A DNA stretch of 64,000 nt, taken from the NCBI GenBank assembly GCA_023388255.1, contig JAEWGO010000013.1:27040-91039 (forward strand), read 5' to 3'. Position numbers and translations under genes: made by a program. Below, piece after piece: positions 19,171 through 27,575 of this stretch. Under the pieces are notes generated by a model. It saw nothing but the letters and a program-made list of their open reading frames with translations, did not search any database and had not been told where the DNA came from. The stretch is from Pseudomonadota bacterium. Lineage in GTDB: Bacteria > Pseudomonadota > Gammaproteobacteria > Xanthomonadales > Rhodanobacteraceae. The first letter of the stretch is position 1; each line of letters begins with the position of its first letter.

Positions 19171-19212
19171 CGCGCAGGCAGGCACGCCTGCGCACCGGTG
19201 CGCGAACGGGCG

Positions 19213-21060
19213 TCAGTCGCCTGTGATCGCGTCGATGCGACGCCAGAACGCCTCGCGATCGCCAACCAAGTGCTCGGCCTCCATCTCGTGCTCCACCTGC
19301 GAGCGCAAGCCGGCGCGTTTCGACGGCGACGCGGCCTTCGGGTTCGCTCCCTCCAGGCGCAGTTCCATATCGACCAGGTCGTTGGCAGAAAGCTGGGTCG
19401 GGCTGGCCACGAAGACACGGCGCAGCAACTCGTCTTTCAGATGCAGGGCCGGATCGGCGAGCTTGAACGAGAACATCACACTGCCGACGCTTTCGGTACC
19501 TGGAGGAGCGTCCTTGCCGAGGTTGCGGTAGAGACCGCGTACCGTGGAGCACTGGTGGATCTCGTGCAGGATATGGCCCGCCGGCACCGGCGCGTCCTCT
19601 CCGCTGTAGCCCTTGATCTCCCGCGCCACGTCGCCCGAGCTGCCGACGGAATGCGTGCGACCATCGTGCTGCTTGAAATAGACCCCGCTGACGAGATAGC
19701 CGGTCGCGCAATCCTTGGAGATGCTGCGACTGATGTAGAGCGCGGTGTCCACGCGTATGCCGACCACGGGACCGCCCCATTGCGGCGCGAGCGAAATGCC
19801 GAAGATATTGCTGCTTGGCGGCGTCAGGCCATCACCTTCGCGGTAGACCTCGAAATTTCGCGGGAACCGCCAACGGACGCTCGACGACCGCTTCACATCG
19901 ATCTGCGGCACGCTGATGTGCCGGATGGCGCGACCCGGATTCGATGCCGGCATGACGACTTCGGGTTTGCGGTCGAATACCCAATGTCCGTCATGATGCA
20001 ATCTCGGGATGCAATTGATATCGCTGCAATCGGGAACTCCATACGGCCCGAACCACAGTTCACGTGTGAGCAACGGCGCCGGTGCGGCGCCGGGCTCCAT
20101 GTGCGGCCATAGCTTGCGGTAGTCCTCCACGAAATCGACCAGCAGGCTGCGCGTGTTGTTTTCGATCTTCTTCGATTCCCAGGCTCCGGTTGCGCTCCAG
20201 CCGGGCGCGCCGAAGCCATTGGAATCGTCGACTCGAATCTTGTCGCGATTGGCTTCGTATTCCGCGCGCAAGGCGTCGAACAATGTCGGCAACACGGTGT
20301 CGACGTGCTTTTCATGGTTCTTGAGCGCATCGAGAAAGTCCTCGAGAAGGATCTCGGTGCCATGCACGTCGAAACCGTATGCCGCCGCGTTGACGGCCGC
20401 GTCGCGCAGGAACACGAGATGGAGGTTGGCCAGCTGGGCGTACAGCGGCAGGATCTGGCAGCGCGCGCGCAGTGACAACGCGGCGTCGTTCTTGAACAAG
20501 GCAAGTTTCTCGATGAACAACTTGTTCGTCACTTCGATCGAGATCTCGAGACGGTTCCGGGTGTCCGGCGAGTTCGACCTCATGTGGTCACGGATTCGTT
20601 TCAGATGATCGCGTGCGACATCTTCCAGGCCTCTCACGACGGCATCGAGCCGGCGCAGCATCTCGTCCTCGATGGCGCCATGCACGAGCTTGGTGACGTT
20701 GTCCTTGATCTGGTCCCAGACGCTCATGCCACTCGCGGGCCAGAGCAGTTCGAAGATCGCGCCAAGTATGCCGCCGACCACGGGAATGGCGTTGATGCTG
20801 ACCGCCAGCGCGGCTTTCACCACGCTCACCGGATCGGTGATCGGAAACACGATGTCATCGTCGCCGCAACGCACGCCATTCGCGAGGTGGCGCGGCGGAT
20901 GCGTCGCCATCACACCGCTGCCCGGAGCCCACGGCGCGTTCGGCAGAAGCGGCATGGCGAAACCGCCAAGCAGGCTCGCCAAAACCATGCGACGCCTTTG
21001 CATGACGCTCGTGAATTCATCGTCGGAGACATCGAAATCATCGTGCTGGTTCATCGGCAT
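19213..21060 (-). CDS. Cry-like delta-endotoxin domain-I protein, copy 2
   Basis: 615 residues, paralogous to the protein at 16192-18111. The leader QRRRMVLASLLGGFAMPLLP (21-40) is twin-arginine-like, preceded by an acidic N-terminus. Domain I is a cleaner match to Cry toxins than copy 1: IPVVGGILGAIFELLWP (92-108), a Trp-containing helix 3 start (MSVWDQIKDNV), RCQILPLYAQLANLHLVFLR (200-219), YGFDVHG right after it, NNTRSLLVDFVEDYRKLWP (301-319), and LTRELWFGPYGVP (331-343). The shared C-terminal domain includes FGISLAPQWGGPVVGIRVD and GTESVGSVMFSFKLADPALH. A charged helical tail follows; domain III is absent. A GAGGGGGA Shine-Dalgarno precedes; ATG 21060 or the in-frame ATG 21054 could be used. 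It sits between the ECF sigma gene (convergent, 42 bp) and the kinase gene (divergent). Confidence 0.84.
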   Translation of the reverse strand: MPMNQHDDFDVSDDEFTSVMQRRRMVLASLLGGFAMPLLPNAPWAPGSGVMATHPPRHLANGVRCGDDDIVFPITDPVSVVKAALAVSINAIPVVGGILGAIFELLWPASGMSVWDQIKDNVTKLVHGAIEDEMLRRLDAVVRGLEDVARDHLKRIRDHMRSNSPDTRNRLEISIEVTNKLFIEKLALFKNDAALSLRARCQILPLYAQLANLHLVFLRDAAVNAAAYGFDVHGTEILLEDFLDALKNHEKHVDTVLPTLFDALRAEYEANRDKIRVDDSNGFGAPGWSATGAWESKKIENNTRSLLVDFVEDYRKLWPHMEPGAAPAPLLTRELWFGPYGVPDCSDINCIPRLHHDGHWVFDRKPEVVMPASNPGRAIRHISVPQIDVKRSSSVRWRFPRNFEVYREGDGLTPPSSNIFGISLAPQWGGPVVGIRVDTALYISRSISKDCATGYLVSGVYFKQHDGRTHSVGSSGDVAREIKGYSGEDAPVPAGHILHEIHQCSTVRGLYRNLGKDAPPGTESVGSVMFSFKLADPALHLKDELLRRVFVASPTQLSANDLVDMELRLEGANPKAASPSKRAGLRSQVEHEMEAEHLVGDREAFWRRIDAITGD

Positions 21061-21348
21061 TCCCCCTCGAGTTCAAATGAATGGCGCGTCGAAATCGACC
21101 TCCAGTTGCGCTCATCGCGCGGCACTGCGCAATGGGCCGTCGGCCCATGCCGGCGCCCGGGCGCGGTTCCACGCAGCGCGCGGCGCCCGCCTCGCACGCA
21201 CCGGCGGCCCCCGGTCAGCGCCGAGGTATCGGGCTTGCGCAACGACATGGCTGGCCACGCAGGCGTCATGGACCCGCCGTTGCATGACGCGTGATTCGGG
21301 CGGACAACGGGCATCGGTCGCATCGTGGCGCTCGCGTATCATCCGCAC

Positions 21349-24264
21349 ATGGAACCGCCAAGCCGTCCGCCGCCGTCTCATCGACTCAGCGACGCAGCGC
21401 CGCCCACCTGCCGAGCGCGCGCATGGACGAATACGCCCGAAGACCGCTATCGACTCGCCCAGGCGCTCGCGCACGAACTGCTCGACCTGCCCTCGACCGA
21501 ACGCGCCGCGCGACTGGCCGCGGCCTGTGGCGACGATGCCGAACTGCGTCGTGAAACCGAGTGGTTGATCGAATGCGCCGAAAGCGATGATGAGGAAGGC
21601 GCGCAACCGCAATTCGAGCATATCGACAAGCTGCGCCAACGACTCACCGAAGCGCGCATCGCCGCGAATGCGCCACGCCACTACACGCTGCTCGAACGCC
21701 TCGGTGAAGGCGGCATGGGCCAGGTCTGGCTGGCCGAACGCGACAGCGGCGGCGTGCGACAGCGCGTCGCGCTCAAACTGCTGCGCGGCGCCGGCACGCC
21801 GAGCGAAAGCGAACTCGCGCGCTTCATCGCCGAAGGCCGCATCCTTGCCGCGCTCAATCATCCGAACATCGCGCACCTGATCGATGCCGGGCTCGACGGC
21901 GAAGGCATGCCGTTCCTCGCGATGGAATACGTCGACGGCGCGCGCCTGGACCGCTGGTGCAACGACCACACGTTGCTCTTGCGCGCGCGCATCGAGCTGT
22001 TCCTCAAGGTCTGCGCCGCGCTCGAATACGCCCACGCACAACTGGTCATCCATCGCGACCTGAAGCCGGCGAACATCCTGGTGACAAACAGTGGCGAACC
22101 CAAGCTGCTCGATTTCGGCATCGCCCGATTGCTCGATGCGAACGTCGGCTCGCTCAACGCGACCACCGTACTGCATGCGATGACCCTGGCCTACGCGAGC
22201 CCGGAACAGATCCAAGGCGCGCCGCTCGGCACCGCCTCCGACATCTATTCGCTCGGCGTGGTGCTGTACGAACTGCTGGCCGGCATGCGTCCGTTCGACC
22301 ATCTCGACTCGGCGCACGCGCGCTCGAACGCGATCGTGTCGGGCGACATCGCACCACCGAGCCGTCGCACGCAGCTGCCGGTGGTGCGCATCGGCTCGCG
22401 GATCCCGCAGCCTGCCGCACGCATGTCCGGCTTGCGCATCCCCGCCGACGTCGACGCGATCGTGCTGAAGGCGTTGCGGCGCGAGCCGGAACGGCGGTAT
22501 GCCAGCGTCGCCGAATTGGCCGACGACCTGCGCAACTTCCTCGCTGCGCGACCCATTCTTGCGCGGCGTGGCCAATGGGGCTATCGCGCGCGACGTTTCC
22601 TGTGGCGCAACCGCTGGCCGCTGGTCGCTGCGACGATCCTCGTCGCGATCGCCGCCGGATTCACCTGGCGAACCGTGTTGGCCGAACGCGAAGCGCGCCT
22701 GGAGGCGCAGGTCGCCGATCGCACGACGGAGTTTCTGACCTCGACGTTCTCGCTGTCGGACCCTACCAGCGCAGGTCGCCACGATTTCAGCGCGCGCGAA
22801 GTGCTCGACCAGGGACGCGCGCGCATAGACGTGGAACTTGCCGATCAGCCACGCCTGCGCGCACGCCTGCTCGAAGCGCTCGGCAATGCATATCGCGGCA
22901 TCAACGAAGGGAGAGCCGGTGCTCCCTTGCTCGAAGAAGCCGCACGACTCAATCTCGAACCGGCCGTTGCCGATCCACTCGCGGCGGCGCGCACATTGCG
23001 TGCGAAAGCCGGCGCTATCCTGGGAGCAAGAGGATCGTCCGACGAAGCCGAGCACGCCGCTCAACGTGCACTCGATCTGACTCGCCAACACGCCGGCGGC
23101 AATGCGCAACTGCTGGCCGATGCGTACGGCACATTCGCGCAAGCACTCGACGCCGCCGGGAAGGGGCCGCAGGCGACAGCGGCCGCACAGCAAGCGCTGG
23201 ATCTGCGCGAAGTCGCCCACGCTCCTCCGCTGTCGATCGCGCGGAGCCTGCTCGACATCTGCGCCATCACCTCCGACGACGGCGAGCATGCCAAGGCGTT
23301 GCCGTTCTGCGAACGGTCACTTGCACTGCACGTAAAGGCGGGAGCTACACGAAGCAACGACTATCGCCTGGCGCTGAAGCAGTACGAAAGCACGCTGCTC
23401 TACAGCGGCGACTATGCCAAAGCGCTGGAGGTCATCCGCGAGCGCATCGCGCTGACGCGCGACCTTTTCGGCGAAGACAGCACGGTGCTGGCGATGGACC
23501 GCGTCGCCTTCGCCGTTACGCTGGCGGAACAGGGATTGTTCGGCGAAGCCGCAGCGCTGCTGGCGCAGGGAACGCCCGTGCTCCTGCATCGCAACGGCGC
23601 GCAAAGCACCCAATACGCGCTAGCCGTTTTCAATGCCGGATGGCTGAAATACCTGCTCGGCGAGTTTGATGCCGCGGTGCCGCTGCTGCGGCAGGCGCTC
23701 GGCATTTATGAAGCCGCAGTCGGCGGCAAGGACAACGATCGCCTGCCCGTGTTGCGCGTGGACCTGGCCAAGGCGCTGATCGAATCCGGCCGCGCCGATG
23801 CTGAAGCACGGACACTTCTCGATGCGGTCATCGAAGCCCGCAGCGCCGCGCATGCTGACACGATCGAGCTCGCCTATGCGCGTCTGCCGCTGGCACGCTT
23901 GCATGTCGCTCATCGCCAATATGCGGAAGCGGAGTCCCTGCTCGACCAGATTGACGCGATCGGAAACCGCATCGAACCCGAAATCCACGCGCACGTGGCG
24001 AACACGCGTGCTGCGATCCTGCGTGCGCGCGGAGACGTGGAAGGCGCACTGCAGTCCGAGCAACGCGCCTTCGAACTGACCTTGCGCGACGTCGGCGCGC
24101 AACATCCACGCACGGCGTACTACGCCATGGCGTACGCGCAAGCCCTGCGTACTGCCGGGCAGCTCGACCAGGCCGATGCGCTGCAGCGCGAGTTTCGTGG
24201 CTTGCTCGAAAGCGCCTATCCGGCGGACTCCGCGTTCCGGCGCGAGCTGCGTCCGGTTCGCTGA
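21349..24264 (+). CDS. Membrane Ser/Thr protein kinase with TPR-like repeat tail
   Basis: 971 residues. The kinase domain covers about 112-385 with the P-loop GEGGMGQVWLAER, the ATP-binding Lys in VALKLL (143), the catalytic HRDLKPANIL (233-242), DFGIA (255-259) and YASPEQIQG, so it should be active. A single membrane helix (WPLVAATILVAIAAGFTW, about 422-439) is followed by about 500 residues of helical TPR-like repeats, probably periplasmic. Such PknB-type/TPR kinases are often encoded beside ECF sigma factors of the type at 18607, and in other bacteria a kinase phosphorylates the sigma factor; that link is inference here. ATG 21349 was chosen over an in-frame GTG at 21325. It is divergent from Cry-like gene 2 across 288 bp in which I see no further gene. 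Confidence 0.92.
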   Translation: MEPPSRPPPSHRLSDAAPPTCRARAWTNTPEDRYRLAQALAHELLDLPSTERAARLAAACGDDAELRRETEWLIECAESDDEEGAQPQFEHIDKLRQRLTEARIAANAPRHYTLLERLGEGGMGQVWLAERDSGGVRQRVALKLLRGAGTPSESELARFIAEGRILAALNHPNIAHLIDAGLDGEGMPFLAMEYVDGARLDRWCNDHTLLLRARIELFLKVCAALEYAHAQLVIHRDLKPANILVTNSGEPKLLDFGIARLLDANVGSLNATTVLHAMTLAYASPEQIQGAPLGTASDIYSLGVVLYELLAGMRPFDHLDSAHARSNAIVSGDIAPPSRRTQLPVVRIGSRIPQPAARMSGLRIPADVDAIVLKALRREPERRYASVAELADDLRNFLAARPILARRGQWGYRARRFLWRNRWPLVAATILVAIAAGFTWRTVLAEREARLEAQVADRTTEFLTSTFSLSDPTSAGRHDFSAREVLDQGRARIDVELADQPRLRARLLEALGNAYRGINEGRAGAPLLEEAARLNLEPAVADPLAAARTLRAKAGAILGARGSSDEAEHAAQRALDLTRQHAGGNAQLLADAYGTFAQALDAAGKGPQATAAAQQALDLREVAHAPPLSIARSLLDICAITSDDGEHAKALPFCERSLALHVKAGATRSNDYRLALKQYESTLLYSGDYAKALEVIRERIALTRDLFGEDSTVLAMDRVAFAVTLAEQGLFGEAAALLAQGTPVLLHRNGAQSTQYALAVFNAGWLKYLLGEFDAAVPLLRQALGIYEAAVGGKDNDRLPVLRVDLAKALIESGRADAEARTLLDAVIEARSAAHADTIELAYARLPLARLHVAHRQYAEAESLLDQIDAIGNRIEPEIHAHVANTRAAILRARGDVEGALQSEQRAFELTLRDVGAQHPRTAYYAMAYAQALRTAGQLDQADALQREFRGLLESAYPADSAFRRELRPVR

Positions 24265-24695
24265 GCCACGCTCGCCGGGCTGCCGGCCAAACGTTGGTTG
24301 GCTCCGGACGAAAGCGTCTTTTTGTCCTCGACGCCGCCAATAGAGAGTGTCGCTTCGGCATCGACGCCACCGCTGCCATTCTTGCGCAAGATGACGATGT
24401 AGTCGCGAACTTGGCGTAGCGCAGGTAGTCGTGGACTCCGCCAATCGTGACGACGAGGTGCGGCACCGACGCCGCGACGGTGACCGCGACATCGACGATG
24501 CTCGCACGGGTCACGCTGCCGCAGCCCTTCGCGACCGAACAGACCTGCGCCGGCTGGCTTGGCGAGGTCGCCTTCGTGCAGTGGGCGGCATGGTCGAGCG
24601 AAGTCGCGGCCGAGCGCCGCGGTCGTTGCGACCGAGCGTTCTTCGACGCGCACGACGCCGCCGAGGATCATCGCGGCGCATGGGAATCGAAACAG
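24265..24695. other. Gap with possible remnant of a minus-strand secreted-protein gene
   Basis: 431 bp with no intact gene. On the minus strand the three frames carry protein-like pieces that would join only across frameshifts: ILGGVVRVEERSVATTAALG (about 24610-24670), LDHAAHCTKATSPSQPAQVC (about 24535-24595, with an AAHC reminiscent of the trypsin histidine motif) running on to TIGGVHDYLRYAK, and then VRDYIVILRKNGSGGVDAEA (about 24345-24405). This may be a decayed gene. Immediately after the kinase stop a short GACG-AAAG-CGTC stem with TTTTT (24307-24323) could act as a weak terminator. Confidence 0.3.
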
Positions 24696-26003
24696 CTAGC
24701 GCGCCGCTCGAAGGTAGTCGAGCGCGGCCTCCAGCATCGCGGCGCTGCCGACGGCCAGCGCGCCCTCGTCGAGGAAGAATTTCGGCGAGTGGTTGGTCGG
24801 CGCAGTGGCCGGATCGGTGCCGATCGGCGTCGCACCGACGAAGAAGTACACGCTCGGCACCTTCGCGCCGAGACCGAAGTACGGAAAATCCTCCGACGCG
24901 GTCCAGCGCTGCGCCTCCTGCACGTGGTCCTTGCCGAGCGCAGTTTCGAGGCTGGCGCGCACGCGCGCGGTCAGCGCGGGGTCGTTGTAGTTGATCGGAT
25001 TGCTGCTCTCGGCCGAGAGCGGAATCTTCGCCTCCACGGTTGCGCCGTTCGCCGCGGCGACATGCTCGGCGATGCTGCGCAGGCTGGCCAGCGCCTGCTG
25101 GCGCATGTCCTCGTCGAATGCGCGGATCGTGCCCTGCAACTCGGCGCTGTCCGGCACGATGTTGAAGCGCTGACCACCGTTGAAGATACCGAACGTGACG
25201 ACGGCCGGGTCCTTGTTGATGTCGAGCTGGCGGCTGACGATGGTCTGCGCGCTGGTCACGATCTCGGCGGCGACGACGATCGAGTCGATGCCTTTCCACG
25301 GCGTCGCGCCATGGCTCTGCTTGCCGTGCACGACAATGCGGAACGTGTCGGAACTGGCCATCGCACCGCCTGCGCGCACCGCGACCGTGCCGACCGGCAA
25401 CGCGCTGACCACGTGCATGCCGAACACCGCGTCCGGTTTGAAATCCTTGAACACGCCCTCCTTGACCATCAGCGGCGCGCCGCCCTGCTCGCCCGCTGGC
25501 GCGCCTTCCTCGGCCGGCTGGAAGATGAACATGACCTCGCCTGGCAAATCCTTGCGCATCTTCGACATCGCCTCGGCCACACCGAGCGTCATCGCCACGT
25601 GCGCATCGTGACCGCAGGCGTGCATGACGCCGACCGGCTTGCCGAGGTATTCGCCTTTCACCTTCGAAGCGAACGGCAAATCGACTTCCTCGGTGACCGG
25701 CAGCGCATCCATGTCGGAACGGATCGCGAGCTTCGGCCCCGGCTTGCCGCCCTTGAGGATGCCGACGACGCCGGTATGCGCAATGCCGGCATGGACTTCG
25801 AGACCGAACTTCTTCAACTCGCCGGCGATGACTTTCGACGTGCGTGTTTCACGGTTGCCAAGTTCCGGATGCTGGTGCAGATCGCGCCGCCATGCGGTGA
25901 TCTGCGGCAGCAACGGCTGGATCATCTGCGGCGTGGTTTCGGTGGCGCCACTTGTACCGGAGAGCGTGAGCAACAGTGCAGCAGTGATCAGGGTCTTGCG
26001 CAC
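24696..26003 (-). CDS. Secreted M20-family amidohydrolase
   Basis: 435 residues. The chosen GTG start (26003) has GGAG eight nt upstream and gives a clean signal peptide (VRKTLITAALLLTLSGTSGA). Upstream in-frame ATGs would bury that leader. It belongs to the M20D/HipO-like amidohydrolases, which hydrolyse N-acyl amino acids or related amides with a two-metal centre. Visible ligands are HACGHDAH, QPAEEGAPAGEQGG and the C-terminal NHSPKFFLDEGAL. The dimerisation domain sits in the middle (VVHGKQSHGATPWKGIDSIV). The substrate is not predictable; peptide or N-acyl amino acid scavenging in the periplasm is likely. It stands alone on the minus strand, 151 bp downstream of the DUF1704 gene. Confidence 0.9.
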   Translation of the reverse strand: MRKTLITAALLLTLSGTSGATETTPQMIQPLLPQITAWRRDLHQHPELGNRETRTSKVIAGELKKFGLEVHAGIAHTGVVGILKGGKPGPKLAIRSDMDALPVTEEVDLPFASKVKGEYLGKPVGVMHACGHDAHVAMTLGVAEAMSKMRKDLPGEVMFIFQPAEEGAPAGEQGGAPLMVKEGVFKDFKPDAVFGMHVVSALPVGTVAVRAGGAMASSDTFRIVVHGKQSHGATPWKGIDSIVVAAEIVTSAQTIVSRQLDINKDPAVVTFGIFNGGQRFNIVPDSAELQGTIRAFDEDMRQQALASLRSIAEHVAAANGATVEAKIPLSAESSNPINYNDPALTARVRASLETALGKDHVQEAQRWTASEDFPYFGLGAKVPSVYFFVGATPIGTDPATAPTNHSPKFFLDEGALAVGSAAMLEAALDYLRAAR

Positions 26004-26154
26004 GGGCGTTCTCCATCGAAAGGAGCGTGCATGGGAATGCATCGGACGCCTCGGTGCAAGCCCTGTTGACATCATCTTCTGCCGGGATGCATTTCCCCGT
26101 CTCCCGAAGCGAGCAGGGAACGACAGAGCGCCGAGGCGCCGCCAAAAGCGGCTG

Positions 26155-27417
26155 CTACAACCCCAACACCAGATCCTCCGCTTCGACCCGATCCACGCGA
26201 ATGCGATTGGCGAACAGCGAGAACGCGAGGATGCCGGCGAGGCCGTGCGCGTGCTGCACCCATGGTGGCAGGTAACGCGGCTGCGCGATGGTACCGTCGT
26301 CGAAGTACGGCTCCAGCGCGACCACGTCGTGCAGCGCGAGCTTGCCGGCGAACAGGTTGCGGCACAGCGCCATGCGCTGGTTCTTCAGCGCCCATCGGAA
26401 GAACGTATGGACGGACAGAAGGCCATGCAGATAGACCGCGTCCTTGGTGAATGCGGCGCCACCGGTGACCGGTGCGCCGCGGAACACGCGCTGCGCCGAG
26501 GCGAAGCTGTCGCTCTCGTTCTGCCCGGAATCGAGGAAGAAGCGGAATACTTCGATGAAGTCGGCGCCCTTGATCGCCATGTCGATGCCGAGGATGCGCA
26601 AGCTGATGCGCTTCATGCGCGCGATGTCGATCGAACCGGACATCAGCTCGGCGAATACGGCGAGGCCTTCCTGCGTCGCGGTGATGCGTGGCGACGAGCG
26701 CGCCAGCGATTTCAGGTGCGGCTGAGCGCGGCCGTTCAGCGCGGTCAGCGAATGCACGAACGCCTCGTGGTTGAGCAACTGGTCGCGATCGTAGTCCGTG
26801 AAACTGGTTGCCGAACGCAGGCGGATGCGCGTCGCGCCGGCAGCGGCCTTGGCGATCAGGTCGGGATCGGTCTCGACTTTTACGACTGCCACGCCGAAGA
26901 ACGCATCGAGTTTCTGCTGCAGATCGATGCGCAAGGTTTCCGCCGGAATCTCGGTTTCAACCTCGCCCTGTTGCGCCCCGCTGTTGAATTCGTCGGCGAT
27001 CGCGATGAAGTGGTGCGCGGCGTCGAGATTGGTCAGGCTCGCGCCCGGCACGCGGTCGTCTGGGCGCCCATACAGCGCCGACGAAGGTCCGGTGATGCGC
27101 AACGTGCCGGCTGCGTCGAGCAATTCGGTCGCGACGCGCCAGGATTCGGCGCTGCGACGGATGTAGTCGCCGAGCGGATGCTTCGGATCAGCCGCGCGAG
27201 CGATGTCGTCGAGCGCTACGCGCGTGGCCGAGTGGTCGCTTGCCGCATAGCCGACCTCGGGCAACGCCATCTTGCCGGCCTTCCAGTCGGAAATGAACCG
27301 CAGTTCGATCGACGCCGGCCAGCTCAGCGAATCGAGCAGGCGTATGCCACGCGTGGCCTCGACCAGGCGCCGGTCGAGTTCGACATGGAGCCGCATGTCT
27401 TCGGCGTTGCAAGCCAT
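26155..27417 (-). CDS. DUF1704 protein with QEGLA motif, putative metallopeptidase
   Basis: 420 residues of the family named flavohaemoglobin-expression-modulating QEGLA-motif protein (DUF1704). The motif block is visible: NHEAFVHSL (about 212-220) gives HExxxH, and TQEGLAVFAEL follows about 35 residues later and supplies a Glu. In eukaryotic relatives (the MATCAP tubulin tyrosine carboxypeptidase family) this HExxxH plus Glu set binds catalytic zinc, so a metallopeptidase fold is likely. The bacterial substrate is unknown. No signal peptide, so cytosolic. ATG 27417 is preceded by AAGGA about nine nt upstream. The plus-strand neighbour is divergent. Confidence 0.85.
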   Translation of the reverse strand: MACNAEDMRLHVELDRRLVEATRGIRLLDSLSWPASIELRFISDWKAGKMALPEVGYAASDHSATRVALDDIARAADPKHPLGDYIRRSAESWRVATELLDAAGTLRITGPSSALYGRPDDRVPGASLTNLDAAHHFIAIADEFNSGAQQGEVETEIPAETLRIDLQQKLDAFFGVAVVKVETDPDLIAKAAAGATRIRLRSATSFTDYDRDQLLNHEAFVHSLTALNGRAQPHLKSLARSSPRITATQEGLAVFAELMSGSIDIARMKRISLRILGIDMAIKGADFIEVFRFFLDSGQNESDSFASAQRVFRGAPVTGGAAFTKDAVYLHGLLSVHTFFRWALKNQRMALCRNLFAGKLALHDVVALEPYFDDGTIAQPRYLPPWVQHAHGLAGILAFSLFANRIRVDRVEAEDLVLGL

Positions 27418-27575
27418 GCACTGCGATCCTTCAGCGACACGAAGCTGAACGATAGCAGAGCGCACGCCACGCTCCATTCGCCGCAGTGCGGCACGCATTC
27501 GATGGTCATCGCCAGTATGGTCGGGGGCACCTGCGCGCGAGCGCAGGTGATTCCGCAATCCCCTGGAGACAAACG

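Noticed and set aside
24447..26069. A plus-strand frame across the gap and the M20 amidohydrolase gene
   Set aside because: Most of it is antisense to the amidohydrolase with its intact metal-binding motifs; the remainder has no protein-like features.
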